Shown here: positions 8,711-17,375 of the stretch, piece after piece
How the letters are laid out: every line of letters begins with the position of its first letter
Numbering within the stretch: position 1 is the first letter of the stretch
Assembly: GCA_963799455.1 (NCBI GenBank)
Contig: CAWCXF010000008.1
Span: 806,001 to 870,000 of the forward strand
Length of the DNA stretch: 64,000 nt
Origin: CAWCXF01 sp963799455
Lineage (GTDB): Bacteria; Pseudomonadota; Alphaproteobacteria; Rhodobacterales; Rhodobacteraceae
Direction of reading: 5' to 3'
Notes under the pieces: generated by a model
What the model was told of the DNA's origin: nothing
Seen by the model: the letters and a program-made list of their open reading frames with translations, nothing else
The model's database searches: none
Position numbers and translations under genes: made by a program

Positions 8711-9732
8711 GGGGCGCCCGGCACGGCGAGCCCGCCGTCGCGGGAGCCGTCCCCGAACAGGGGCCGGTCTCGGGCTTCTGGGCGCGCCGCCGCGCCGCCG
8801 TCGCCCAGGAGGCTCGTCGTGGGGCCGCCGGGGCCCGCGGGTCGGCCGTCGGCCCTGAGGCCGAGGCGGCCGTCGAGGGGGCGGAGGCGGGGCGGGCGGA
8901 GGCGGGGCGGGAGGACGCGCTCCCCGAGCGGCCCGAGGCGGAGATCCTGGCGGCGCTCGGCCTGCCCGACCCCGACGCCATGGGCGCCGGCGACGACTTC
9001 GCGGCCTTCATGGCGCGCGCCGTGCCCGAGGCGCTGCGGCGCCGGGCGCTGCGGCGGCTGTGGACCTCGCGGCCCGTGCTGGCCAACCTCGACCGCCTGG
9101 TGGACTACGACGACGACTACACCGGCGGCGGCGTCCCGATGGGCACGCTGCCCACCGCCTACCGCGTCGGCCGCGGCCTCCTCGGCCATGTCGAGCGGCT
9201 GGCCGAGGCGACGGGCGGGGCGGCGGGCGGGGCGGGCGAAGCCCATGGCCCGGCCGGCGGCGCGGGACCGTCGGCGGGGCGCGCCCTCGCCCCTGGCGAC
9301 GCGACGGCCGACGCCGCATCGCCCCTCCCCGCGGGACCGTCGCGGACGCGCGTCGTGGTCGGCGGCGAGGTCGAGGCCGCTCCGGCCGCGGGCCGGGACG
9401 CCGAGGCGGACCGTGGACGAGCCATCGGCGGCGCGCCGACCGTCCGGCCCACGTCGCCGGGGTCGTCCGGGGCCGGAGCCTGCCAGGACGCCGGGCCTGC
9501 ACGCGACGCGCCCGCCGGCCTCGCCGCGCGCAACACCGCCGCGCGTCCCGACAATGCCGCGACCGCCGCGACCGCCGGCACGGCCGCGCCCGCCGCGACC
9601 GCCGGCACGGCCGCGCCCGCGCTCGGCAGCCCCGTTCGCCCCGCGTCCTTCGAGGACGCCGCCCCCCTCCCGGCCCATCCCGCCCCCGCCCCCGCCGCCT
9701 CGGCCCGGCGGATGCGCTTCGAGTTCGCGTGA
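8707..9732 (+). CDS. DUF3306 family protein with long low-complexity tail
   Basis: A 341-residue protein starting at a GTG that overlaps the DUF3305 stop. The conserved part covers about residues 20-170: SGFWARRRAAV near the start, then a helical block with LWTSRPVLANLDRLVDYDDDY. The rest is an Ala/Gly/Pro/Thr-rich tail, including a 27-bp in-frame duplication at 9571-9620 (ATAGT repeats). The family has no known activity and is syntenic with formate dehydrogenases. The tail is probably disordered and prone to length change by slippage. Confidence 0.8.
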   Translation: MRGARHGEPAVAGAVPEQGPVSGFWARRRAAVAQEARRGAAGARGSAVGPEAEAAVEGAEAGRAEAGREDALPERPEAEILAALGLPDPDAMGAGDDFAAFMARAVPEALRRRALRRLWTSRPVLANLDRLVDYDDDYTGGGVPMGTLPTAYRVGRGLLGHVERLAEATGGAAGGAGEAHGPAGGAGPSAGRALAPGDATADAASPLPAGPSRTRVVVGGEVEAAPAAGRDAEADRGRAIGGAPTVRPTSPGSSGAGACQDAGPARDAPAGLAARNTAARPDNAATAATAGTAAPAATAGTAAPALGSPVRPASFEDAAPLPAHPAPAPAASARRMRFEFA

Positions 9733-9739
9733 GGTGAGC

Positions 9740-10354
9740 ATGGACGCGCCCGCCCCCGCCCCCGCGCCCGAGGTCGTCCCGGAGGAGGACGGGCTGCGCG
9801 CCGACCTCTACGACCTGCTGGCCGCGCTGCTGGCGCGACCGCCCGACGCGGGGATGCTGCGGACCTGCGCCGGGCTCGACGGCGACGCCACGCCCTTGGG
9901 CCGCGCGATCGGCGCGCTCGCGCGCGTCGCGGGGGCGACCGGGCCCGCCGCGGCCCGCGCGGAGTTCGACGCGCTCTTCGTCGGGCTGGGCCGCGGGGAG
10001 CTCTTGCCCTACGCCAGCTACTACCTCACCGGCTTCCTCAACGAGAAGCCGCTCGCCAAGCTCAGGCGCGACATGCGGGGGCTCGGGATCGAGCGCGCCG
10101 GGGGCGTGTTCGAGCCCGAGGACGGCGTCGCCTCGCTGATGGAGATGATGGCCGGGCTGATCCGCGGCCGCTTCGGCGCGCCCGCCACCCTCGTCCGGCA
10201 GCGCGACTTCTTCGCTACCCATGTCGGCCCCTGGGCCGGCCACTTCTTCGCCGACCTCGAAGGGGCGCGCGGCTCGGTGCTCTACGCGCCGGTCGGCGCG
10301 GCGGGGCGCGCCTTCATGGAGATCGAGCGCGAGGCGTTCCGGATGGGCGCCTGA
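9740..10354 (+). CDS. TorD/DmsD-family redox enzyme chaperone
   Basis: A 204-residue all-helical protein of the TorD family of molybdoenzyme chaperones, which bind the twin-arginine signal of the apoenzyme and hold it until cofactor insertion. The core motif region PYASYYLTGFLNEKPL fits the TorD pattern (Y-x-S-x-Y-L-t). The ATG follows GAGGTGAG, seven bases after the DUF3306 stop, so the genes are one transcription unit. The likely client is FdhA, encoded just downstream. A Pro/Ala-rich stretch of about 12 residues opens the protein. Confidence 0.9.
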   Translation: MDAPAPAPAPEVVPEEDGLRADLYDLLAALLARPPDAGMLRTCAGLDGDATPLGRAIGALARVAGATGPAAARAEFDALFVGLGRGELLPYASYYLTGFLNEKPLAKLRRDMRGLGIERAGGVFEPEDGVASLMEMMAGLIRGRFGAPATLVRQRDFFATHVGPWAGHFFADLEGARGSVLYAPVGAAGRAFMEIEREAFRMGA

Positions 10355-10370
10355 GCGACACGGCACGAGG

Positions 10371-10530
10371 GCACGAGGGCCGCGAGCCGGCCCGTCACGA
10401 GGGCACGAGGGCCGCGAGCCGGCCCGTCACGAGGGCACGAGGGCCGCGAGCCGGCCCGTCACGAGGGCACGAGGGCCGCGAGCCGGCCCGTCACGAGGGC
10501 ACGAGGGCCGCGAGCCGGCCCGTCACGAGG
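10371..10530. repeat. Five tandem copies of a 32-bp hairpin repeat
   Basis: Five perfect head-to-tail 32-bp units fill most of the gap between torD and the Tat-target gene, with a partial copy just before. Each unit holds a 6-bp stem (GGGCCG/CGGCCC) around a CGAGC loop, so a transcript would carry five equal hairpins. The unit length is not a multiple of three and no frame through it looks like protein. Confidence 0.9.
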
Positions 10531-10545
10531 GCAAGGAGGGATCCG

Positions 10546-10731
10546 ATGGCACAGACCAAGGGCACCACGCGGCGCGCGATGCTGCTCGCCGGGCTCGGCG
10601 CGCCGGCGGCGGCCGCGGCCGCGGCGACCGGCGCCGAGCCGGCCGAGGCGCGCCCGACCGACGAGGCCGGCCACGCCCTGATGCGCGAGACCGAGCACAC
10701 CCGCGCCTACTTCGCATCCGCGCGGTTCTGA
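10546..10731 (+). CDS. Formate dehydrogenase region Tat-target peptide
   Basis: A 61-residue protein with a twin-arginine leader (TTRRAMLLAG) followed by an Ala-rich hydrophobic stretch and a short tail with AGHALMRETEHTRAYFASARF. It matches the small Tat-target proteins found beside formate dehydrogenases (TIGR02811 type). The proposed role is as a signal-bearing partner in formate dehydrogenase export or maturation; this is not proven for the family. AAGGAGGG six bases before the ATG is a strong ribosome site, right after the 32-bp repeats. Confidence 0.88.
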   Translation: MAQTKGTTRRAMLLAGLGAPAAAAAAATGAEPAEARPTDEAGHALMRETEHTRAYFASARF

Positions 10732-10810
10732 GCCGCGACGCCAGACCCGCGGCGCCAGACCCGCGACCGTCCGCGCGCCGTCGGGCGCCGCACCCTGAGG
10801 AGGGACACCC

Positions 10811-13798
10811 ATGCTGAGGAAGAAGAGCCCAGAGGCCCCCCGCGACGCCGCCCCGCGCGGCATCCTGAGCGCGGCGGCCGAGCACCGGGTGGACCGCCGC
10901 GGCTTCCTGAGGGGCTCGGGCCTCGCCATCGGGGGGCTCGCCGCGATCTCGGCCACCGGCGGCACGGTGCGCCCGGCCACGGCGCAGGCGGTGGTCGTGC
11001 CCGACCTCGCGCGTGTGAAGTCGGTCTGCACCCACTGCTCGGTCGGCTGCACCGTGATCGCCGAGGTCGAGGACGGCGTGTGGATCGGCCAGGAGCCCGG
11101 CTGGGACAGCCCGTTCAACATGGGCGCCCACTGCGCCAAGGGCGCCTCGGTGCGCGAGCACGCCCATGGGGAGCGGCGGCTGAAGTATCCGATGAAGCGC
11201 GAGGGCGGCGCCTGGGTGCGGGTCTCCTGGGAGCAGGCGATTGCGGAGATCGGCGACCGGATGCTCGCCATCCGCGAGGAGTCGGGGCCCGATTCCGTCT
11301 ACTGGCTCGGCTCGGCCAAGCACTCCAACGAGCAGGCATACCTGTTCCGCAAGTTCGCGGCCTACTGGGGCACCAACAACGTCGATCACCAGGCGCGCAT
11401 CTGCCACTCGACCACCGTGGCGGGCGTGGCGAACACCTGGGGCTACGGCGCCATGACCAACTCCTACAACGACATCGCCAACTCCAAGGCGATCTTCATC
11501 ATCGGCGGCAACCCCGCCGAGGCGCACCCGGTCTCGCTGCTGCACCTGCTGTCGGCCAAGGAGAAGAACGGCGCGCCCTTGATCGTGTGCGACCCGCGCT
11601 TCACCCGCACCGCGGCGCACGCCGACGAGTACGTGCGCCTGCGCCCCGGCTCCGACGTGGCCCTCGTCTGGGGCCTGCTGTGGCACATCTTCGAGAACGG
11701 GCTCGAGGACGAGGAGTTCATCCGCACCCGCGTCTGGGGGATGGATCAGATCCGCCAGGAGGTCGCGCGCTGGACCCCCGAGGAGGTCGAGCGCGTCACC
11801 GGCGTGCCCGGCGCCCAGCTCGAGCGCGTGGCCAGGACGCTCGCGGCCAACAAGCCCGGCACCGTGATCTGGTGCATGGGCGGCACCCAGCACACCAACG
11901 GCAACAACAACACCCGCGCCTACTGCATCCTCCAGCTCGCGCTGGGCAACATGGGCGTGGCGGGCGGCGGCACCAACATCTTCCGCGGCCACGACAACGT
12001 GCAGGGCGCGACCGACCTCGGCGTGCTCGCCGACACCCTGCCCGGCTACTACGGGCTCAACGAGGGCGCCTGGGCGCATTGGGCGCGGGTCTGGCAGGAG
12101 GACATCGACTGGCTCCAGGGACGCTTCGCGGTGATGCCCGGCGCCGAGGCCGACGGCTCGGACCGCCTGATGATGAGCTTCAACGGCATCACGGTGAGCC
12201 GCTGGATCGACGGCGTGCTCGAGGATCCCGAGAACCTCGAGCAGCCCGCCAACACGCGCGCGATGGTGTTCTGGGGCCACGCGCCCAACTCGCTCACCCG
12301 GATGCCCGAGCAGAAGGCCGCGATGGAGAAGCTCGACCTCCTCGTGGTCGTGGACCCCTACCCCACCGTGACGGCCGTGCTCCAGGATCGGACGGACGGC
12401 GTCTACCTGCTGCCGGCCTCGACCCAGTTCGAGACCTACGGCTCGGTCACGGCCTCGAACCGCTCGCTGCAATGGCGCGAGAAGATCGTCGAGCCGCTGT
12501 TCGAGAGCCTGCCGGACCACGTGATCATGGCCCGCTTCGCCGAGCATTTCGGCTTCGCGGACCGGCTCTTCCGCAACATCGAGGTGGTGGACGGCGAGCC
12601 GCTGGTCGAGGATCTGACGCGCGAGTTCAACCGCGGCATGTGGACGATCGGCTACTCCGGCCAGTCGCCCGAACGGATGCGCCTGCACATGCAGAACCAG
12701 CAGACCTTCGACCGCAACACGCTGCGCGCCAATGGCGGGCCGGCCGACGGCGACTACTACGGCCTGCCCTGGCCCTGCTGGGGGCCGCCGGAGATGAACC
12801 ACCCCGGCACCGCCAACCTCTACGACCTGTCGCTGCCGGTGGCCGAGGGGGGCCTCACCTTCCGCGCCCGCTTCGGCGTCGAGTACGAAGGCGAGAACCT
12901 GCTCGCCGAGGGGGTCTACTCCAAGGGCTCCGAGATCGAGGACGGCTACCCCGAGTTCACCATGGCGATGCTCGAGGAGCTCGGCTGGGACGAGGATCTG
13001 ACGCCCTGGGAGAGCCGCATGATCGACTGGGTGGCGGGCTTCGTCGACCAGATCCCGAGGGCCGAGGACGGCGAGGTCGGCGAGACCGAGTTCCAGGGCG
13101 AGCGGCCCTCGGACTACAAGGAGAAGCGCGGCGGCGTGAACTGGAAGACCGACCTCTCGGGCGGCATCCAGCGCGTGGCCATCGCGCATGGCTGCGCGCC
13201 CTTCGGCAACGCCAAGGCCCGCGCGGTGGTGTGGACCTTCCCCGACCCGGTGCCGCTGCACCGCGAGCCGCTCTACACCGCGCGCCGCGACCTGGTGGAG
13301 GACTACCCGACCTACGACGACAAGGTGTTCTGGCGGGTGCCCACGCTCTACGCCTCGATCCAGGCGCAGGACTTCTCCCAGGAGTATCCGATCATCCTGA
13401 CCTCAGGGCGGCTCGTGGAGTACGAGGGCGGCGGCGACGAGACCCGCTCGAACCCCTGGCTCGCGGAACTCCAGCAGGAGATGTTCGTCGAGATCAACCC
13501 GTATGACGCCAACAACCGCGGCGTGCGCGACGGCTCGATGGTCTGGGTCGAGGGGCCCGAGCAGGGCCGCGTGCTGGTGCGTGCGATGGTGACGCCGCGG
13601 GTGGACGAGGGCGTGGCCTTCATGCCCTTCCACTTCGGCGGCCACTACCAGGGCGTGGACCTGCGCGGGAAGTATCCCGAGGGCGCCGACCCCTACGTGC
13701 TGGGCGAGTCGTGCAACACCGCCCAGACCTACGGCTACGACAGCGTGACCATGATGCAGGAGACCAAGGCCACTCTCTGCAAGATCACCGCGGCCTAA
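10811..13798 (+). CDS. fdhA: Formate dehydrogenase catalytic (alpha) subunit, molybdopterin-binding, Cys type
   Basis: A 995-residue molybdopterin enzyme that oxidises formate to CO2. It carries a Tat signal (R29-R30, RRGFLRGSG), a 4Fe-4S motif with C73, C76, C80 and C108, and the active-site region HQARICHSTTVAG in which C198 holds the metal; E. coli FdnG has selenocysteine at this place. Length is close to FdnG (1015). The Tat signal puts the active site in the periplasm. GAGGAGGG-like sequence precedes the ATG. It is followed within 11 bp by the Fe-S subunit. No fdhD or molybdopterin synthesis genes are in the window, so those must lie elsewhere. Confidence 0.97.
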   Translation: MLRKKSPEAPRDAAPRGILSAAAEHRVDRRGFLRGSGLAIGGLAAISATGGTVRPATAQAVVVPDLARVKSVCTHCSVGCTVIAEVEDGVWIGQEPGWDSPFNMGAHCAKGASVREHAHGERRLKYPMKREGGAWVRVSWEQAIAEIGDRMLAIREESGPDSVYWLGSAKHSNEQAYLFRKFAAYWGTNNVDHQARICHSTTVAGVANTWGYGAMTNSYNDIANSKAIFIIGGNPAEAHPVSLLHLLSAKEKNGAPLIVCDPRFTRTAAHADEYVRLRPGSDVALVWGLLWHIFENGLEDEEFIRTRVWGMDQIRQEVARWTPEEVERVTGVPGAQLERVARTLAANKPGTVIWCMGGTQHTNGNNNTRAYCILQLALGNMGVAGGGTNIFRGHDNVQGATDLGVLADTLPGYYGLNEGAWAHWARVWQEDIDWLQGRFAVMPGAEADGSDRLMMSFNGITVSRWIDGVLEDPENLEQPANTRAMVFWGHAPNSLTRMPEQKAAMEKLDLLVVVDPYPTVTAVLQDRTDGVYLLPASTQFETYGSVTASNRSLQWREKIVEPLFESLPDHVIMARFAEHFGFADRLFRNIEVVDGEPLVEDLTREFNRGMWTIGYSGQSPERMRLHMQNQQTFDRNTLRANGGPADGDYYGLPWPCWGPPEMNHPGTANLYDLSLPVAEGGLTFRARFGVEYEGENLLAEGVYSKGSEIEDGYPEFTMAMLEELGWDEDLTPWESRMIDWVAGFVDQIPRAEDGEVGETEFQGERPSDYKEKRGGVNWKTDLSGGIQRVAIAHGCAPFGNAKARAVVWTFPDPVPLHREPLYTARRDLVEDYPTYDDKVFWRVPTLYASIQAQDFSQEYPIILTSGRLVEYEGGGDETRSNPWLAELQQEMFVEINPYDANNRGVRDGSMVWVEGPEQGRVLVRAMVTPRVDEGVAFMPFHFGGHYQGVDLRGKYPEGADPYVLGESCNTAQTYGYDSVTMMQETKATLCKITAA

Positions 13799-13809
13799 GG
13801 AGAGAGATC

Positions 13810-14403
13810 ATGGCGAGAGCGAAGTTCCTCTGCGATGTCGAGCGCTGCATCGAGTGCAACGCCTGCGTCACCGCGTGCAAGAACGAGAACGAGGTGCCCT
13901 GGGGCATCAACCGAAGGCGCGTCGTCACCATCGAGGACGGCCAGCCCGGCGAGCGGTCGATCTCGGTCGCCTGCATGCACTGCTCGGACGCGCCCTGCGC
14001 GGCCGTCTGCCCGGTGGACTGCTTCTACAACACCGACGATGGCGTGGTGCTGCACTCCAAGGATCTCTGCATCGGCTGCGGCTACTGCTTCTACGCTTGC
14101 CCCTTCGGCGCGCCGCAGTACCCGCAGGCCGGCAACTTCGGATCGCGCGGCAAGATGGACAAATGCACCTTCTGCAACGGCGGCCCCGAGCCCGACGGCT
14201 CCGAGATCGAGTTCGCCAAATACGGGCGCAACCGCATCGCGGAAGGAAAGCTGCCGATCTGCGCCGAGATGTGCTCCACCAAGGCGCTGCTCGCCGGCGA
14301 CGGCGACGCGGTCTCGGACGTCTACCGCGAGCGCGTGGTGGCGCGCGGCTTCGGCTCGGGCGCCTGGGGATGGGGCACGGCCTACGGCAACCAGGAGATC
14401 TGA
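13810..14403 (+). CDS. fdh3B: Formate dehydrogenase iron-sulfur (beta) subunit, FDH3 type
   Basis: A 197-residue ferredoxin-like subunit with four cysteine motifs (CIECNACVTACK, CMHCSDAPCAAVCP, CIGCGYCFYACPFG, and CTFC paired with CAEMC) for four 4Fe-4S clusters. It passes electrons from FdhA to the cytochrome b subunit. It lacks the C-terminal membrane helix of E. coli FdnH (about 294 residues), which is usual for the FDH3 type. AGGAGAGA precedes the ATG. It sits between the catalytic and membrane subunits in one operon. Confidence 0.95.
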   Translation: MARAKFLCDVERCIECNACVTACKNENEVPWGINRRRVVTIEDGQPGERSISVACMHCSDAPCAAVCPVDCFYNTDDGVVLHSKDLCIGCGYCFYACPFGAPQYPQAGNFGSRGKMDKCTFCNGGPEPDGSEIEFAKYGRNRIAEGKLPICAEMCSTKALLAGDGDAVSDVYRERVVARGFGSGAWGWGTAYGNQEI

Positions 14404-14407
14404 CGCC

Positions 14408-14431
14408 CCGGGGCGCCGCGCGGCGCCCCGG
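14408..14431. promoter_or_regulatory. Strong intercistronic hairpin between fdh3B and fdhI
   Basis: Perfect 10-bp arms (CCGGGGCGCC/GGCGCCCCGG) around GCGC, five bases after the fdh3B stop, with no T-tract. It may protect the 3' end of the fdhA-fdh3B message or cause partial termination, so that the membrane subunit is made at a lower level. Confidence 0.5.
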
Positions 14432-14481
14432 CACCATCGGGCGGGCCGCCGGCCGCCATGCGAAGCGACACGAGGAGAGCC

Positions 14482-15723
14482 ATGCTGCGTTCTTTGATCC
14501 TGGTCCTCGGCCTGGCCTCGGCCGCGGCGCTCGGGTGGACGGCGGCCGCGCAGGACGCTCCGCCCGCCCTGGCCGACGATCCCGCCGCCGTCGCCGCCGA
14601 GGTCGAGAGCCTCGGCACCGGCCAGACGCTGGAGGACATCCTCGCGCGCCAGAACGGCCAGCGCGGGCTCGACACCGACCCCGACAGCGTCGTCGGCGCG
14701 GCCGGCCGCCTCGGCGGCCCGGCCAACCCCGGCGCGGAGGCCTACCGCGAGTTCCGCTCCGGCACGGGCGGGGTCACGGTGACGAGCGCGGGCCCCGCCT
14801 CGGAGGTGCTGATCCAGGAGGGCGGCATCCCCTGGCTCGAGTTCCGCCGAGGGCCGCTCGTCGGCTGGGGCGGCGCGCTGCTCCTCGGCGTGCTGGTGCT
14901 GCTCGCGGCCTTCTACATGGTCGTTGGGACCGTGCGCATCCGAGGCCGGCGCACCGGCCGGGTGGTGCGGCGCTTCAACCTGTTCGAGCGCACCGCCCAC
15001 TGGGTGCTGGCGGGGTCGTTCATCCTGCTGTCGCTCACCGGGCTCTTCACGCTCCTCGGGCGGCCCTTCCTCATCCCGCTGATCGGGCGGGAGGCCTACG
15101 CGGCGCTCGCGCAGGGGTCCAAATGGGTCCACAACAACGTCTCCTGGGCCTTCATGGCGGCGCTCGTCGTGGTCTTCGTGCTGTGGGTGGCCCAGAACAT
15201 CCCGCGGCGCGGCGACATCGCCTGGCTGAGGGCGGGCGGGGGCTTCCTCGGCGGGCGCCATGTGCCCGCGCGCAAGTTCAACGCCGGCCAGAAGGCGATC
15301 TTCTGGTCCGTGATCATCCTCGGCGGCTCGATCTCGCTCTCGGGCCTGTCGCTCCTCTTCCCCTTCGAGCTGCCGATGTTCTCCAAGACCTTCGGCCTTC
15401 TCGACGCGACCGGGATCCCGGGCGCGCTCGGCGCCGACCTGCCCACCGCGCTCGCGCCCCAGGAGGAGATGCAGCTCGCCCAAGGCTGGCACGCGATCGT
15501 CGCCTTCGTGCTGATGGCGATCGCGCTGGCGCACATCTACATCGGCACCATCGGCATGGAGGGCGCCTATGCCGCCATGGGACGCGGCCGGGTGGACGAG
15601 CAGTGGGCGCGCGAGCACCACGAGATCTGGCTCGACGAGGTCCGCCGCCGCCACCCCGAGGCGATCGAGCCCGAGGACGGGCCGCGCGGGGCGCGGGGCA
15701 CCGCCGCCACGCCGGCCGAGTGA
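14482..15723 (+). CDS. fdhI: Formate dehydrogenase cytochrome b556 (gamma) subunit
   Basis: A 413-residue membrane subunit that takes electrons from the Fe-S subunit to quinone. A cleavable signal-like segment (MLRSLILVLGLASAAALG) is followed by about 110 periplasmic residues and then four membrane helices. Histidines in or near the helices (RTAHWV, KWVHNNV, GWHAIV, LAHIYIG) are the expected ligands of two b hemes. I chose the ATG at 14482, which follows GAGGAGAGC; a start at 14458 would add eight residues. Its TGA overlaps the GTG of the WD40-cytochrome c gene, so the two are coupled. Confidence 0.93.
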   Translation: MLRSLILVLGLASAAALGWTAAAQDAPPALADDPAAVAAEVESLGTGQTLEDILARQNGQRGLDTDPDSVVGAAGRLGGPANPGAEAYREFRSGTGGVTVTSAGPASEVLIQEGGIPWLEFRRGPLVGWGGALLLGVLVLLAAFYMVVGTVRIRGRRTGRVVRRFNLFERTAHWVLAGSFILLSLTGLFTLLGRPFLIPLIGREAYAALAQGSKWVHNNVSWAFMAALVVVFVLWVAQNIPRRGDIAWLRAGGGFLGGRHVPARKFNAGQKAIFWSVIILGGSISLSGLSLLFPFELPMFSKTFGLLDATGIPGALGADLPTALAPQEEMQLAQGWHAIVAFVLMAIALAHIYIGTIGMEGAYAAMGRGRVDEQWAREHHEIWLDEVRRRHPEAIEPEDGPRGARGTAATPAE

Positions 15724-17027
15724 GCGGCGCCCGGCGTCGCGGCGGGCGCCTCGGGCCGCTCGTCGCGGGGGCGATCCTCGCGGCGCTCTCGGCGCCCGCC
15801 GCGTCCGCGCAGGACGGCCCGCTCGCGGGCCATGGCGGGCCGGTCATGGGCATCGCCGTCTCGTCCGAGGGCGCGGTCGCCACGGCGAGCTTCGACAACT
15901 CCGTGGGGCTCTGGGACGAGGGCGATCCGCGCTGGCTCGAAGGCCACGTCGCCGCCGTGGTGGCGGTGGCCTTCACGCCCGACGGGCGGATCGTCTCGGG
16001 CGGAGACGACTTCGACGTCCGGCTGTGGGATCCCGCGACCGGCGCCTCTTCGGTGATCGGGCGCCACCGGGGCAAGGTCGCGGACCTCGCCGTGTCGGGC
16101 GATCTGGTGGCCTCGGCGGGCTGGGACGGCGCGATCGGGCTCTGGCCGCTCGACGGCGGCCCCGGCCGGACGCTTCTCGGCCATGACGGCGCCGTCACCG
16201 CGGTGGCCTTCCTCGGCGACGCGCTCGTCTCGGGCTCGGCCGACGGGACGGTGCGGGTCTGGGACGTGGAGAGCGGCGCGGAGACGCGGCGGCTGGTCCC
16301 GGGCGGCCTCGGCGTCGGCGCCCTGGCGGCGGGTCCGGGCTGGCTCGCCTACGGCGCCGCCGACGGGACGGCCCGGGTGCTCGACGCCGCCACCGGCGAG
16401 GTGCTCGCCGATCTCGGCGTCCCCGGCTCCCCGGTCCTCGCGCTCGCCGTCTCGCCCCGAGGCGACCGGCTCGCCGTCGGCGGCGCCGACGGCCGCGTGA
16501 GCGTCGCCGAAACCGCCGGCTGGGAGGTCGTGCGCTCCTTCCAGGGCGCGGCCTCGGGCCCGGTCTGGGCGCTCGCCTTCGCGGGCGACCGGCTGCTCGG
16601 CGGCGGGATAGACGCGCGCGTGCCGGTCTGGGCGGTGGACGAGCCCGGCCCGCCGCTCGCCGCGGGGACGAAGGCGCCGCCCGCGGCCTCGAACGGCGAG
16701 CGCCAGTTCCGCCGCAAATGCTCGATCTGCCACACGCTGACGTCCCGTGGCGAGCGTCGCGCCGGCCCGCCGCTCGGGGGCGTGATCGGGCGCCCCGCGG
16801 GCGCGGTCGAAGGCTACCCCTACTCCGACGCACTCGCGGGCTCTGGCATCGTCTGGGACGCCGCGAGCATCGACGCCCTGTTCGACCGCGGTCCCGACCT
16901 CTACGTTCCCGGCACGATCATGCCGACGCAGCGCATCGCGGGCGCAGGCGACCGGCGCGACCTGATCGACTACCTCGCCCGGGCCGGATCGGAGCCCGCG
17001 GCCGGCGACGCAGGGGGGACGGAATGA
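15720..17027 (+). CDS. Secreted WD40-repeat protein fused to a c-type cytochrome domain
   Basis: A 435-residue protein in two parts. After a signal peptide (residues 1-30, ending APAASAQ) come about seven WD40-like blades to about residue 315 (LWD, RLWD, GLWPL, RVWD, RVLD and related strand ends). Then follows a class I c-type cytochrome with heme site C334-S-I-C337-H338 and probable axial M401 (TIMPTQRI). It starts at a GTG that overlaps the fdhI stop, and its own stop overlaps the next small gene, so it is an integral part of the formate dehydrogenase operon. The cytochrome resembles the cytochrome c552/c556 fold. I infer a periplasmic electron carrier or a docking platform for the enzyme; neither is shown. 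Confidence 0.88.
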   Translation: MSGARRRGGRLGPLVAGAILAALSAPAASAQDGPLAGHGGPVMGIAVSSEGAVATASFDNSVGLWDEGDPRWLEGHVAAVVAVAFTPDGRIVSGGDDFDVRLWDPATGASSVIGRHRGKVADLAVSGDLVASAGWDGAIGLWPLDGGPGRTLLGHDGAVTAVAFLGDALVSGSADGTVRVWDVESGAETRRLVPGGLGVGALAAGPGWLAYGAADGTARVLDAATGEVLADLGVPGSPVLALAVSPRGDRLAVGGADGRVSVAETAGWEVVRSFQGAASGPVWALAFAGDRLLGGGIDARVPVWAVDEPGPPLAAGTKAPPAASNGERQFRRKCSICHTLTSRGERRAGPPLGGVIGRPAGAVEGYPYSDALAGSGIVWDAASIDALFDRGPDLYVPGTIMPTQRIAGAGDRRDLIDYLARAGSEPAAGDAGGTE

Positions 17028-17146
17028 AGGCCATGCTGATCGCGGCCGTGGCGATGGCGGTCATCGCGGTGGGCGCCTACCTCGCGCTGGGCTCGCTCGA
17101 CTTCTCGATCGAGGACCGCACCAGCGCCGACAGCGTTAGGCTCTGA
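17024..17146 (+). CDS. 40-residue single-pass membrane peptide, last gene of the formate dehydrogenase operon
   Basis: A very short gene whose ATG overlaps the TGA of the WD40-cytochrome c gene (ATGA). The product has one membrane helix (about residues 3-24, Ala/Val/Ile/Leu-rich) and a charged tail DFSIEDRTSADSVRL. The stop-start coupling and GC-rich third positions argue that it is real. It could anchor or stabilise the complex, as small subunits do in other respiratory enzymes. No family recognised. Confidence 0.65.
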   Translation: MKAMLIAAVAMAVIAVGAYLALGSLDFSIEDRTSADSVRL

Positions 17147-17208
17147 GGTCCGTCCGGCGGCCGAGGTCGCGGGGGCCGGTCCGCACGACGCGGTCGAGCG
17201 GCCTCCGG

Positions 17209-17246
17209 CCTGCCTTCACGAGGGCCTGCCTTCACGAGGGCCTGCC
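17209..17246. repeat. 16-bp direct repeat, two copies and a partial third
   Basis: Two perfect copies of a 16-bp unit plus six bases of a third, just downstream of the formate dehydrogenase operon. The unit contains CACGAGGG, which also occurs in the 32-bp repeat inside the operon; this may be chance. Confidence 0.75.
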
Positions 17247-17375
17247 GGTGTCCTCGTCATCGTCCGAGCGTCCAGGACAGCCTGAAGAGCCGGCGGCACG
17301 GCGCGGCGGCGGGCGGCGTGATACCTCACCGAAGGCATCCCCGCGCCGACGCTCGGGCCGGGGCACTCCCGCCGT

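Noticed and set aside
10371..10530. CRISPR array
   Set aside because: Units are directly adjacent with no variable spacers and no cas genes are near.
10221..10817. Frame across the 32-bp repeats
   Set aside because: The repeat length is not a multiple of three and the product would be repetitive Arg/Gly-rich sequence overlapping torD and the Tat-target gene.
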